A stretch of DNA of 64,000 nt. Source: Bacillota bacterium (GTDB lineage: Bacteria > Bacillota > Clostridia > Acetivibrionales > DSM-1351). The stretch is from contig JAEYHZ010000013.1 of assembly GCA_023409265.1 (NCBI GenBank), positions 1-64,000 on the forward strand, given 5' to 3'. Below the pieces are notes generated by a model that worked only from the letters and a program-made list of their open reading frames with translations, searched no databases and was not told the DNA's origin. The position numbers and the translations under genes were made by a program. This document shows positions 31,341 to 40,755 of this stretch, piece after piece (positions within the stretch are counted from its first letter, which is position 1; each line of letters begins with the position of its first letter).

Positions 31341-33125
31341 TCATGAGTAATATATATCCGAAAACTCTATATTAATGCGCTCAATCCTTCGCTGAGTTTC
31401 AACTTCTTCCAGTCTGACGACCTCCTCCTCATTTTCTGCTGTTACTACCGGGAGCTCAATTATGAATTCACTTCCCTTGCCATATTCACTGACAGCTGTC
31501 AGACTACCCCCATGCATTTCAACAAAGGACTTTGCCATTGCCAGACCTATTCCGCTGCCCTCATGGTTTCTTGTAAGCGTTTGTTCCACTTGTACGAAGC
31601 GCTCAAAAATAAGTTTTTGCTTTTCCTGAGGGATTCCAACTCCCGTATCCTTTACTGATATAATAATGTAATCGGACTTATCCTGAACTTTGACAAAAAT
31701 GCTTCCACCGGCATCAGTAAACTTTATGGCGTTGGAAATGAGATTTAGCATTATTCTCTCAATTTTATCTATATCGCAGGCTATGTACTTTTCTTCAACA
31801 TTCTTTTCAAAAAAGAGGCTTATCCCTTTATTCTCAGTGAATTCCTCAATAGATAATGTTATGTCTTCAACAATTTTAACTATATTATGGTTTTTTGCAT
31901 GTTTTTCAAGAAAACCCACATCTATTTTTGTAGAGTCAATCAGGTTGTTTACCAGCCGCATTAATCTGTAGCAGTTCTGTTTCATTGTTTTCAGATGTTT
32001 GAAAAGATTACCCTTCTGCAAGGCTTTCTCGCTTTCAAAGTAGAATTTGCACAATTGTATGGACGATAGAATAACATTTAGAGGCGTTCTAAACTCATGA
32101 GAAATATTTGCAAAGAACTGGGTTCGTAATTTTTCAAGCTCGGCAGATTCCTTAAGCAGTCTTTTGTCCTCTTCAACCAACATTTCAAGATTTTCAATCT
32201 TTTTTCTTTTAAGTATATATCCGATGACCAAAAGACAGGATAGAATACAAAAGGCAATAGTTATAAAAGTCAGGGAAAAAAAGTTCTGCTTAAGTATATC
32301 CAACTCTTTAAATACCTCTTGTTCAGGTGCTGTTAATGCCAATATCCAATCCGAATCAGGGATAGGGGTATATGTAATAAACTTGGTTACCCCGTTATAT
32401 TCATAAAAGCAGGATCCCAATTGTTCTCCTGATATGGTATCTAATACTTTAGCCAAATCTTTATTATCGTAACCATCCTTAGGATTTTCCAGAACAAATG
32501 ACCTATTTGGATGTGCAATTATTGTCCCTGTTTTACTTACAATAAAAGCATACCCTGTTTTCCCAACTTTTAAGCCGCTGATACAATTATACAGTGTACC
32601 CGGATCAATACTTGCCGTGAGAGTTCCCACAGTAGTTCCATTTTTGTCACGTATCGGTGTAGAGCAAGCAAGAATTACCTTATTGTCAATTCTGCCAACG
32701 AAAGGGTCTGAAAGGTAAGTTTCGCCCTGCAGTGATCTTTGAACCCATTCTCTGTCAGAGAGGTCAAGACTTTCGCCACTTGTTGAGTGAGCAAAACCTT
32801 TCATATCCGTAACCTGGAATCTTAGAATATTCAGCCGTTTTGCTTCCTCAATCAGAATTGGTTTTTGTATTGACCAGTCCATTGTTCGAACTGCTGATCT
32901 GAAACTTATACCTTCAATAACTGTTTTATATTCACTTAAATGCTGACTTAATAAATTTGAATTATCTTTTGTTCTGGATATGGCAGAGTCAACAATACTT
33001 TTTTTTAAGACTTCGGAGGTATTCTGATACGACATAATTCCCAATACTCCGAAAATAACCAGAATTATTACAAAAATGATTGGTAAGAATTCAAAACCAG
33101 AAATATGTTTCCCATTTATTCTCAT
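31341..33125 (-). CDS. Sensor histidine kinase with extracellular double-Cache domain
   Basis: 594 aa. TM1 (~12-32), a dCache_1 sensor (~35-270, including VTDMKGFAHSTSG, CSTPIRDKNGTTVGTLTASIDP and AFIVSKTGTIIAHPN), TM2 (~280-305), a short coiled linker, HisKA with FFANISHEFRTPLNVI, and HATPase_c (NLISNAIKFTDAG, VKDTGVGIP, FERFVQ, GSGIGLAM). Cache domains bind small metabolites such as amino or organic acids. No response regulator is adjacent, so it is an orphan kinase. Confidence 0.92.
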   Translation of the reverse strand: MRINGKHISGFEFLPIIFVIILVIFGVLGIMSYQNTSEVLKKSIVDSAISRTKDNSNLLSQHLSEYKTVIEGISFRSAVRTMDWSIQKPILIEEAKRLNILRFQVTDMKGFAHSTSGESLDLSDREWVQRSLQGETYLSDPFVGRIDNKVILACSTPIRDKNGTTVGTLTASIDPGTLYNCISGLKVGKTGYAFIVSKTGTIIAHPNRSFVLENPKDGYDNKDLAKVLDTISGEQLGSCFYEYNGVTKFITYTPIPDSDWILALTAPEQEVFKELDILKQNFFSLTFITIAFCILSCLLVIGYILKRKKIENLEMLVEEDKRLLKESAELEKLRTQFFANISHEFRTPLNVILSSIQLCKFYFESEKALQKGNLFKHLKTMKQNCYRLMRLVNNLIDSTKIDVGFLEKHAKNHNIVKIVEDITLSIEEFTENKGISLFFEKNVEEKYIACDIDKIERIMLNLISNAIKFTDAGGSIFVKVQDKSDYIIISVKDTGVGIPQEKQKLIFERFVQVEQTLTRNHEGSGIGLAMAKSFVEMHGGSLTAVSEYGKGSEFIIELPVVTAENEEEVVRLEEVETQRRIERINIEFSDIYYS

Positions 33126-33263
33126 TTCTTCTTATTCCCCTATCAGAATTATTGTATTAAATATGTAATTACGTGAACCTATTCTATTTTACAATATTTT
33201 TACATAAATTTCTATATTTACAATATAATTCGATATTATCCTAAAAATTTTTAGGAAGGGAAT

Positions 33264-34463
33264 TTACCATTCTCCCTGAACTGTTGCGTTCTTATGATCA
33301 AAGGTGAATCTTGAAGTGTCAAAATAATTACCGCTTACTCCGAAAGTGCAGTCAACATTTATCCATCTTTTTGATTCGGAATCGTAAAACTGATTCCAGG
33401 CATGATCTCCCCATGCAAGCCCACTATATCCCAGTCCTGTTACCATTCTAACCTTAATTTTATTAGCCTTGCACATGGAAATAAACATGCTTGAATAATC
33501 AAAGCAAATCCCTTTTCGGGTATCATAACACACAATTGTTCCGGATTGTGTATCACTTGTATCTCTGGCTATGATTCTTGCCTTTTCATAGTCATATTTA
33601 ATGTTATTGGTAATCCACTTATACAACTTTTTACTCTTGTCATAATCAGTACTTTCACCTTTTGTCAGGTCAAGTGCCAATTTATCAATCTCAGGAGTAG
33701 ATTTCACCGCATCATCAAGGGTTACCCCGTTAAAGTACTGTATAACCTTAATATTGTAATTGCCCAATGCATCTTTAATGTTTTCGGCAATTTTATTTCT
33801 TTGATCACTGATACCCTCCTGCTTATTAAATTGATCATTAATAATTACCGGTATTTTTTTTGCAATATCTGAATCAACAACCGGCTTAAGAGCGGTATCA
33901 TAAACGGCATTAAGCACACTTGACTCATCAATATATTTTGAAAGCCCCGGTACAGTAAAATAATAAGAGAAGAAATAGAATATAAAGCTCAGACAAATTA
34001 GAGTTACCAGAGCCCTTGGAATACTACATAAAAGAGAGATTATTCTTTTTGTAATTGAACCTAATGAATTCATCGACTTATAGATACTATGAGCTGCATT
34101 GTCAAATACATAATTATATAACGGGTAAGTAACAAGTCTTAATAAAAGTACAACAATTATCAAAATAATAAATGCAGCACACAAATAAGTATATATGTTA
34201 TTTGCAGCCAGACTTGCCTTTACAGCTGACGGCAATGCTTCATATATGTACATGAAAATAAAATTACTCTTGTCAAAAAGGATTCCCTTTGTGATGAATA
34301 GCGCTATCAACAACGCTGTTATAAATTCGATATTATTTACTATGGAATAAAAGCCATTTAGAATTCTTTCACGGTTAAAGGGCGTAAATAATGCAGTAAC
34401 AAGAATAAATACAACCGGAACTATAAGAATCAAGCTAACAGGATTAAAATTTATGTCAATCAA
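33264..34463 (-). CDS. Membrane protein with transglutaminase-like domain
   Basis: About 399 aa. Some five N-terminal membrane helices (residues ~8-190) precede an extracellular papain-like/transglutaminase-core domain with triad Cys in RKGICFDYSSMF, His in WGDHAWNQF and Asp in NVDCTFG. Such proteins act as proteases or crosslinkers at the cell surface. The start is uncertain: AAAGGTG stands 6 nt before TTG at 34463, while GTG at 34472 overlaps it; no ATG is available. Function inferred from domain only. Confidence 0.75.
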   Translation of the reverse strand: MIDINFNPVSLILIVPVVFILVTALFTPFNRERILNGFYSIVNNIEFITALLIALFITKGILFDKSNFIFMYIYEALPSAVKASLAANNIYTYLCAAFIILIIVVLLLRLVTYPLYNYVFDNAAHSIYKSMNSLGSITKRIISLLCSIPRALVTLICLSFIFYFFSYYFTVPGLSKYIDESSVLNAVYDTALKPVVDSDIAKKIPVIINDQFNKQEGISDQRNKIAENIKDALGNYNIKVIQYFNGVTLDDAVKSTPEIDKLALDLTKGESTDYDKSKKLYKWITNNIKYDYEKARIIARDTSDTQSGTIVCYDTRKGICFDYSSMFISMCKANKIKVRMVTGLGYSGLAWGDHAWNQFYDSESKRWINVDCTFGVSGNYFDTSRFTFDHKNATVQGEW

Positions 34464-34472
34464 TATAATCAC

Positions 34473-34787
34473 CTTTTAATATAAAATATAATAACATTAG
34501 TGAAAAAGACAGCGAATATCAGTATTATAACACACTTGCCTTAAATATTTTAAATTTCCCTGCAATAAGGTAAAAATTGCCATAATTTTTGCATTTCAAT
34601 ATTGGATATATTGCAATTTCTTTATGTTAAATAATTATTTTAAAAATCTGAATTATTTCTGTATATTCAGTCAAATAAACAGTTTTATGATTTTCGATCA
34701 ATCCGGCTTAAAATCTAAAAACGACGCAACCATTATTTCCTCTTGCAATTATCAAGAAAAAATTGTATCTTTTAATAGTACCCCATT
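34473..34787. other. Intergenic stretch before the structured element
   Basis: AT-rich spacer between divergent genes. Nothing recognised on its own. Confidence 0.4.
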
Positions 34788-34896
34788 TTTTGCTGATTTT
34801 CAAGGCGTAAGGACGCAGTCTGGCTTGCCGCAAGGCAAGGACGACAACGAAGAAAAGCGGCAAAATAGCCAATGTAAGGCGTATTGTACGTTGTCA
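34788..34896. repeat. Strongly structured palindromic element upstream of glnN
   Basis: An outer stem of 14 positions with 13 pairs (34788-34801 with 34852-34865, one U-G on the plus strand), enclosing hairpins GCGT-AAGG-ACGC (34805-34816) and CTTGCC-GCAA-GGCAAG (34824-34839; a GNRA tetraloop on the plus strand). GACAACG (34843-34849) can also pair with CGTTGTC (34889-34895). It may be a dispersed palindromic element or a structured leader RNA of glnN. GC content is well above the surroundings. Confidence 0.6.
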
Positions 34897-35001
34897 ATAG
34901 AGGGTAATATTCCATATGATAATAAAGTGACTTACTTATGAAGATTAAAATATAATCATCTGAATTAAGCTGCTTTTTAAAATTTATTTACGAGGTGATT
35001 T

Positions 35002-37095
35002 ATGAGTCATTTAAGCGAAATTTTTGGTTCAAATGTTTTTAACGATTCAGTCATGAGAGAAAGACTTCCTAAAGCTACATACAAAGCTTTGAGAAAAACT
35101 ATTGACGAAGGCCTTCCTCTAACTCTTGAGATTGCCGAAGTAGTTTCCAGCTGCATGAAGGATTGGGCAATAGAAAAAGGAGCAACTCACTTTACTCACT
35201 GGTTCCAGCCTATGACCGGAATAACTGCTGAAAAACATGATTCCTTTATCAATCCTACTGAAGACGGCAAGGTAATATTGGAATTTTCCGGAAAAGAACT
35301 TATAAAAGGTGAAGCTGATGGTTCCTCCTTCCCTTCTGGAGGCTTGCGTGCCACTTTTGAAGCAAGAGGTTATACCGCTTGGGATTGTACTTCACCTGCA
35401 TTTATAAAAAATCATACATTATGTATTCCGACTGCTTTCTGTTCATACACCGGAGAAACCCTTGATAAAAAGACTCCCTTATTAAGATCAATGGAATGCC
35501 TGTCTAAAAGTGCAGTCAGAGTTCTCCGTCTGTTTGGAAATACAAAGGTAACCAAGGTCACTTCAACAGTAGGTCCAGAACAGGAATACTTCCTGATAGA
35601 TAAAAAATTGTATGACCAGCGCAAGGACCTGATATTCACAGGGCGTACACTTTTTGGCGCCAAAGCTCCAAAGGGTCAGGAAATGGAAGATCATTACTAT
35701 GGAAGCATAAAAGAACGTGTCTCAGCATTTATGAAGGATCTTGACGAAGAATTGTGGAAGCTTGGAATATCAGCCAAGACTGAGCACAATGAAGTTGCTC
35801 CTGCCCAGCATGAGCTGGCACCGATTTTCACAACAGCAAATATAGCAACCGACCATAATCAGCTCACTATGGAGCTTCTCAAAGCAGTGGCCTTAAGACA
35901 CGGTCTTGTGTGTCTGCTTCACGAAAAACCCTTTGCAGGTGTTAACGGTTCGGGTAAACACAACAACTGGTCATTATCTACCAATGATGGTCAGAACCTG
36001 CTTGATCCAGGTAAAACGCCTCATGAAAATGCACAGTTCCTTTTATTCCTATGTGCGGTTATAAAAGCAGTCGATGAATACGCCGATCTTTTAAGACTTG
36101 CTGCAGGCAACCCGGGGAACGACCATAGACTTGGTGCAAATGAAGCCCCTCCGGCAATAATCTCCATATTCCTTGGTGATGAACTTACAAACATTCTGGA
36201 ACAGATAGTTTCAGGTGAAGACATATGTGCAAACAAAGCAGGAAAATTAACTGTTGGTGTTTCAACACTTCCGGCATTTCCGAAGGATACTACCGACAGA
36301 AACAGAACCTCTCCCTTTGCATTTACAGGAAATAAATTTGAGTTCCGAATGGTTGGTTCCTCAGCTTCCATAGCATCATCAAATTTCTTTCTCAATACAA
36401 TTGTTGCTGACGTTCTGGAACAATTTGCAGACAGAATGGAAAAAGCAGAATCTCTTGAGACAGAAGTTAACAGTATAGTTAAGGAAGTGGCCCGGAAAAA
36501 CGGACGTGTCATATTCAACGGTAACGGCTACTCCGATGAATGGGTCACTGAAGCAGCAAAAAGAGGACTTCCAAACATAAGGAGTTATGTTGAAGCAATT
36601 CCATGCCTCCTTGCTGAAAAGAACCTCTCTGTTATGGAAAAGCATAAGGTTTTCAGCAGAGTTGAAATGCATTCCAGATATGAGATATCTCTTGAGAAAT
36701 ATATCAAGACAATTAACATAGAAGCACTGACAATGCTGGAAATGGGCAAGAGACAGATCCTGCCTGTGGCCATTGACTATGGAGCGCAGGTTGCAAACTC
36801 GATTAACCAGATAAAGAGCTGCGGAGTTGATGCCGATATCAGTGCAAATGTGGAACTGCTTAAAGAAGTTACTTCGCTTACTTCCCAGTTAAAGAAAGAG
36901 ATTTCAATTCTGGAAGAAAAGGTTTCAATAGCTCAGGAATCACATCAGGACACTTACGCCCAGGCTTTGTATTACAGAACCGACGTATTTGCACAAATGA
37001 GCAATCTGAGGGCAGCCGCCGACAAGCTGGAAACTATTGTTGATTCAAGGCTGTGGCCATATCCAACTTACGCAGATATTCTTTTTAATATATAA
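35002..37095 (+). CDS. glnN: Glutamine synthetase type III
   Basis: 697 aa, normal for GSIII. N-terminal GSIII-specific domain, then SFPSGGLRATFEARGYTAWD, the glutamate/ammonia pocket SAKTEHNEVAPAQHELAPIF, the ATP-binding region LLHEKPFAGVNGSGKHNNWSL and NRTSPFAFTGNKFEFR. It condenses glutamate and ammonia to glutamine using ATP, and is a dodecamer unlike GSI. GAGGTGATTT precedes the ATG. Monocistronic on the plus strand, with its own terminator downstream and a structured element upstream. Confidence 0.97.
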   Translation: MSHLSEIFGSNVFNDSVMRERLPKATYKALRKTIDEGLPLTLEIAEVVSSCMKDWAIEKGATHFTHWFQPMTGITAEKHDSFINPTEDGKVILEFSGKELIKGEADGSSFPSGGLRATFEARGYTAWDCTSPAFIKNHTLCIPTAFCSYTGETLDKKTPLLRSMECLSKSAVRVLRLFGNTKVTKVTSTVGPEQEYFLIDKKLYDQRKDLIFTGRTLFGAKAPKGQEMEDHYYGSIKERVSAFMKDLDEELWKLGISAKTEHNEVAPAQHELAPIFTTANIATDHNQLTMELLKAVALRHGLVCLLHEKPFAGVNGSGKHNNWSLSTNDGQNLLDPGKTPHENAQFLLFLCAVIKAVDEYADLLRLAAGNPGNDHRLGANEAPPAIISIFLGDELTNILEQIVSGEDICANKAGKLTVGVSTLPAFPKDTTDRNRTSPFAFTGNKFEFRMVGSSASIASSNFFLNTIVADVLEQFADRMEKAESLETEVNSIVKEVARKNGRVIFNGNGYSDEWVTEAAKRGLPNIRSYVEAIPCLLAEKNLSVMEKHKVFSRVEMHSRYEISLEKYIKTINIEALTMLEMGKRQILPVAIDYGAQVANSINQIKSCGVDADISANVELLKEVTSLTSQLKKEISILEEKVSIAQESHQDTYAQALYYRTDVFAQMSNLRAAADKLETIVDSRLWPYPTYADILFNI

Positions 37096-37106
37096 TCCCT
37101 TATAAA

Positions 37107-37148
37107 AGGCAGTACTGAGAGGACAAAACTCCCGGTACTGCTTTTTTA
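37107..37148 (+). terminator. glnN terminator
   Basis: GCAGTAC...GTACTGC stem followed by TTTTTTA on the plus strand. Confidence 0.85.
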
Positions 37149-37210
37149 TGTTGTGGTCTCAAAATATTATGAACTATTTATCGCTCTATGGTTTTTCTAC
37201 ATAGCAACAG

Positions 37211-37248
37211 AAAATCAGACTATAAAACAAGTTTATAGCCTGATTTCC
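37211..37248 (-). terminator. Terminator of the 2-oxoacid oxidoreductase operon
   Basis: Minus strand AAATCAGGCTATAAA-loop-TTTATAGTCTGATTTT: long stem ending in a T-run, about 45 bp after the gamma-subunit stop. Confidence 0.75.
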
Positions 37249-37293
37249 ACTTTAATACTTTTCACATTCAGTTTTAAAATGTATTAATTAAAC

Positions 37294-37827
37294 TTAATAG
37301 TCAAAGCCCATATCAAGCGCCTTCATTTCTTCAGGGATAAGGTGATGTTTTTTTGAAGGCAGCACCTTTTTCAAAGCTGCTTCAAAGCTTTCCTTTGAAA
37401 CAATACCTGTCTTGGCAAGCAGCTTTCCTAAAATAATAATATTGGCATATGTCAGGTTTCCCATATCGGAAGCATACTGAGTTGCAGGAACTCCTGCAAA
37501 ATCAACGTCAGTTCTTTTTGGTTTTGTTTCAACAAGTGAACTATCTGAAATTATCAAGCCATTTGGCTCAACTATTCTTTCAAATTTCTCAAGCGAGGGA
37601 CCATTCATGACCACAAGACAATTAACCGTATCAAGAATTGGTGAACCAACAGGCTCATCCGATATAACCACGCTGCAGTTTGCTGTTCCGCCTCTCATTT
37701 CAGGACCATAGGATGGAAGCCATGAAACATATTTCCCTTCCAGCATACCTGCATAAGCAATCAATCTGCCAGCAGAAAGTATTCCCTGACCACCAAATCC
37801 CGCGATAATCAATTCCAGCTGTTTCAT
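37294..37827 (-). CDS. 2-oxoacid:ferredoxin oxidoreductase, gamma subunit
   Basis: 177 aa. Gamma (KorC/VorC-type) fold: LIIAGFGGQGILSAGRLIAYAGM is the signature, then VSWLPSYGPEMRGGTANCSVVIS and VVMNGPSLEKF. With the alpha, beta and delta subunits upstream it oxidatively decarboxylates a 2-oxoacid to acyl-CoA and reduces ferredoxin. Substrate (2-oxoglutarate or branched-chain 2-oxoacids) cannot be set by eye. ATG at 37827 after GGAGGTTAGC. Last gene of the operon. Confidence 0.9.
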   Translation of the reverse strand: MKQLELIIAGFGGQGILSAGRLIAYAGMLEGKYVSWLPSYGPEMRGGTANCSVVISDEPVGSPILDTVNCLVVMNGPSLEKFERIVEPNGLIISDSSLVETKPKRTDVDFAGVPATQYASDMGNLTYANIIILGKLLAKTGIVSKESFEAALKKVLPSKKHHLIPEEMKALDMGFDY

Positions 37828-37940
37828 GCTAACCTCCAATCACGTGCTTTAAGCACGTCAGAAAAAAGTAATAAAAAGACACTTGTGGCTTTTTGCTGCA
37901 TGAAGAACTGAAATGAAGCACTAAATGTTGTCTTCATGCT

Positions 37941-38687
37941 TTACACCTCCAAATCCTTTCCTTTAAAGTTGCCCAAAGGATAGAACGGCATCATGTTCTG
38001 CTCCAGCCATTTCAAAGAATCCACCGGGTTTATTCCCCAGTTTGTCGGGCAGGTAGACAGGACTTCAACTATGGAGAAGCCTTTTTTTGCTTTCTGAACC
38101 TGGAAAGCCTTTTTAATAGCAGCTTTAGTCTTGTTTATGTTTTTAACGTCATGTACTGAAGTTCTTTCAACGTAAACAGCACCCTCCAGGGTAGAGAGCA
38201 TTTCACAGACCTTTACAGGGAAGCCGTGGATTTCGGGCTTTCTGCCATATGGCGAAGTAGTTGTAACCTGGTTCAAAAGGGTCGTAGGCGCCATCTGACC
38301 GGAAGTCATGCCATAAATTGCATTATTAACAAATACTGTGGTTATATTTTCACCTCTGGTAGCAGCGTGAACTATTTCAGCAGTTCCTATGGCAGCCAGA
38401 TCTCCGTCCCCCTGGTATGTGAATACATAATTGTCTGGGTGAACTCTTTTTACACCTGTAGCAACTGCAGGTGCTCTGCCGTGGGCAGCCTGAACCATGT
38501 CACAGTTAAAGTACTCATAATTGTTATATGCACAGCCAACAGGTGATACACCTATTGTTGTACCTTCTATATCAAGTTCGTCAATTACTTCAGCTATCAG
38601 CCTGTGAATGATACCGTGGGTACATCCGGGGCAATAGTGAAGTGACAGATCTTTTAAAGCATGCGGCTTCTTAAAAACTGTAGCCAT
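37941..38687 (-). CDS. 2-oxoacid:ferredoxin oxidoreductase, beta subunit (TPP-binding)
   Basis: 248 aa. HYCPGCTHGIIHRLIAE is the typical Cys motif of the beta subunit, followed by the thiamine-diphosphate/Mg motif YQGDGDLAAIGTAE...TTVFVNNAIYGMTSGQ. It binds TPP and works with the alpha subunit. ATG at 38687 with GGAGGTTATA. The separation of 113 bp from the gamma gene contains a small palindrome (ACGTGCTT/AAGCACGT) that could adjust expression. Confidence 0.93.
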   Translation of the reverse strand: MATVFKKPHALKDLSLHYCPGCTHGIIHRLIAEVIDELDIEGTTIGVSPVGCAYNNYEYFNCDMVQAAHGRAPAVATGVKRVHPDNYVFTYQGDGDLAAIGTAEIVHAATRGENITTVFVNNAIYGMTSGQMAPTTLLNQVTTTSPYGRKPEIHGFPVKVCEMLSTLEGAVYVERTSVHDVKNINKTKAAIKKAFQVQKAKKGFSIVEVLSTCPTNWGINPVDSLKWLEQNMMPFYPLGNFKGKDLEV

Positions 38688-38740
38688 TATAACCTCCATT
38701 CCGCTGCCATGCAGCGATAAAAATAGTAGTGAAAACCCGA

Positions 38741-39796
38741 TTATTTTAAAATTTCCTTGATTTTGTTCAGAATTTCCTTCTGGCTCGGAACCATACCGCC
38801 CATACGTCCGTAGAAGTGAACAGGACGCTTGCCGTTGACCGCAAGACGGACATCCTCAACCATCTGTCCTGCACTGAGTTCAACACTCAGGAAGGCTTTT
38901 GGCGTTTCAGCATATTGTTCAAAAGCAGCAGTCGGGAATGGCCATAATGTTACAGGACGTATAAGACCGACCTTGATGCCTTCTTTTTCGGCTGATTTTA
39001 TAACATTTTTGATTATACGTGCAATAGTGCCGTAAGCTGTCACTATTATATCTGCATTTTCACAGTTGTAAGTCTCCACGAGAACTTCCTTCTGTTCTAT
39101 TTGTCTGTATTTGGCCTGGAGCTTCAGATTGTGCTTTTCAAGAACTTCAGGATTGATATAGATGGAAGTCACATCATTGCTTTCTCTCTGCATCTTAGTT
39201 CCTGTCGTGGCCCAGCCCTTATCGGCCTGATAAATTTCCTCACAGTCTTTAAATTCTACTGCTTCCATCATCTGTCCCAGCATACCGTCACCCATTATCA
39301 TGGTGCAAATTCTGTATTTGTCAGAGATGTTAAAAGCGTTAACTGTCAATTCGTAAAGCTCCTGAACACTTGCCGGAGCAAGCACTACCATTTTGTAGTC
39401 TCCGTGTCCTCCGCCCTTTACTGCCTGAAAATAATCGCACTGCGCAGGTAATATACCACCCAGACCTGGGCCGCAGCGTACAATATTAACAATAACGCAA
39501 GGAAGTTCTGCACCGGCAATATATGACAGGCCTTCCTGCTTCAAGCTTATTCCGGGGCTTGAGGACGAGGTAAGAACACGTGCACCCGCTGCTGCGGCGC
39601 CGTATACCATATTTATAGCAGCTACTTCACTCTCAGCCTGAACAAATGTACCATCGATTTCAGGCATCTTTTTAGCCATATAATGAGCAATTTCTGTTTG
39701 CGGTGTAATAGGATAACCGAAATAATGTTTACAGCCGGCTCTAATAGCAGCTTCTGCAATTACTTCGTTACCTTTCATTAATAATTTTTCTGACAT
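38741..39796 (-). CDS. vorB: 2-oxoacid:ferredoxin oxidoreductase, alpha subunit
   Basis: 351 aa. Alpha (VorB/KorA-type) subunit: LLMKGNEVIAEAAIRAGCKHYFGYPITPQTEI and VQAESEVAAINMVYGAAAAGARVLTSSSSPGISLKQEG are the pyrimidine-domain hallmarks; the C-terminal domain has VTAYGTIARI, VGLIRPVTLWPFP and ELSAGQMVEDVRLA, which in VOR/KOR mark the transketolase-like domain. ATG at 39796 after GGAG; an upstream ATG at 39838 is less likely. The symbol follows the usual naming in Clostridia; the physiological substrate is not proven. Confidence 0.9.
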   Translation of the reverse strand: MSEKLLMKGNEVIAEAAIRAGCKHYFGYPITPQTEIAHYMAKKMPEIDGTFVQAESEVAAINMVYGAAAAGARVLTSSSSPGISLKQEGLSYIAGAELPCVIVNIVRCGPGLGGILPAQCDYFQAVKGGGHGDYKMVVLAPASVQELYELTVNAFNISDKYRICTMIMGDGMLGQMMEAVEFKDCEEIYQADKGWATTGTKMQRESNDVTSIYINPEVLEKHNLKLQAKYRQIEQKEVLVETYNCENADIIVTAYGTIARIIKNVIKSAEKEGIKVGLIRPVTLWPFPTAAFEQYAETPKAFLSVELSAGQMVEDVRLAVNGKRPVHFYGRMGGMVPSQKEILNKIKEILK

Positions 39797-40041
39797 TTTA
39801 AGCTCCATTTCTGCATAGTGCATATTGAATTTACCCAATACAGCTGCAAAAATTTCAACTGGAATTTTTATGGGTTTGAATCAATTTATTGCACGTGCCA
39901 TTTATTTTAAATGCCTTAAAAGCAGGCACCTGTGTACTAGCTTTAAAGAAACTGCCAGTTTCCAAAACTAATTTCCCATCTGATGTTTTATTACTTTTCG
40001 CGCAAAATAAGAGTAAAAACTAATATAAAACTTTTGAAATT

Positions 40042-40248
40042 CTACTTTTCAACTTCAATAACACAATCAGGACAAATTGTTGCACAGAAGGCACAGCCTA
40101 TGCATTTTTCCATTTCATCCACTCCCGCAGGATGAAAGCCCTTCTGGTTAAGTTTATCAGATTTCATTATGACAATTTTCTTTGGACAAACAGTTACACA
40201 AAGCTTGCAGCCCTTGCATCTTTCCTCATGGAATATTACTCTTGCCAT
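40042..40248 (-). CDS. 2-oxoacid:ferredoxin oxidoreductase, delta subunit (2[4Fe-4S] ferredoxin)
   Basis: 68 aa with two CxxCxxCxxxCP clusters (CKGCKLCVTVCP, CIGCAFCATICP). It is the electron-transfer delta subunit and first gene of the operon (delta, alpha, beta, gamma). It lies about 245 bp before the alpha gene. Start ATG at 40248. Electrons pass from TPP-bound intermediates to free ferredoxin through it. Confidence 0.93.
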   Translation of the reverse strand: MARVIFHEERCKGCKLCVTVCPKKIVIMKSDKLNQKGFHPAGVDEMEKCIGCAFCATICPDCVIEVEK

Positions 40249-40469
40249 TTGTTAGACCTCACTTATATTTTATTATTTGAGTCAATTATAAGCCTTTGAA
40301 GCTCATTAAAAATCAACGCACCGAAGATTTTAATTAAAAATGCTTCAGTTAATTGAAATAATTGACTATATGATATTTAGTAATTTAGAGAACTAAAACT
40401 ATTGTTTATTATAAAACTCTTTAACAGCATTTGCAAGTTAATCCAGCATCCCCTTATATTTGTTTTCAC

Positions 40470-40640
40470 TGTAATCGGAGAGTTCCAAAAGGAGCTGTGA
40501 AAGTGTTTTACCCCGGGACTTTCCCGTTAGTTAGCGTCCGTACCGGGCGAACTAAAGAAAGGCAGCTACCTCAATTGAGATAACCGCCCGTTGTGAAAAC
40601 TACCTGCCACCGTTTTAATATTTCCCCTCTTTTTTTGCTC
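40470..40640. ncRNA. Candidate structured RNA upstream of the oxidoreductase operon
   Basis: A ~507-bp gap (40249-40755) contains a GC-richer block with many stems: GGCGGTTATCTC/GAGGTAGCTGCC (40577-40588 with 40561-40572; perfect on the minus strand with three G-U), GGGA-AAG-TCCC, TTAGTT/AACTAA (40527-40532/40550-40555) enclosing CGTCCG/CGGGCG, and AGTTCC-AAAA-GGAGCT. Some stems use G-U on the plus strand and some on the minus, so the coding strand is open. I do not recognise a riboswitch class. Confidence 0.45.
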
Positions 40641-40755
40641 ATAATGAGTGGTCCCAGTAATAAACTCTTTTTATTTTCTATTATCTTTGTTATTCCAAAA
40701 TTTTACAATTTGGAATTGTGATGCCTTGAACCTTTTCCAAAAGAGCATGTGCTAA

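Noticed and set aside
34624..34941. 105-aa plus-strand ORF before glnN
   Set aside because: It lies over the palindromic element, has no ribosome site and a low-complexity translation; judged non-coding.
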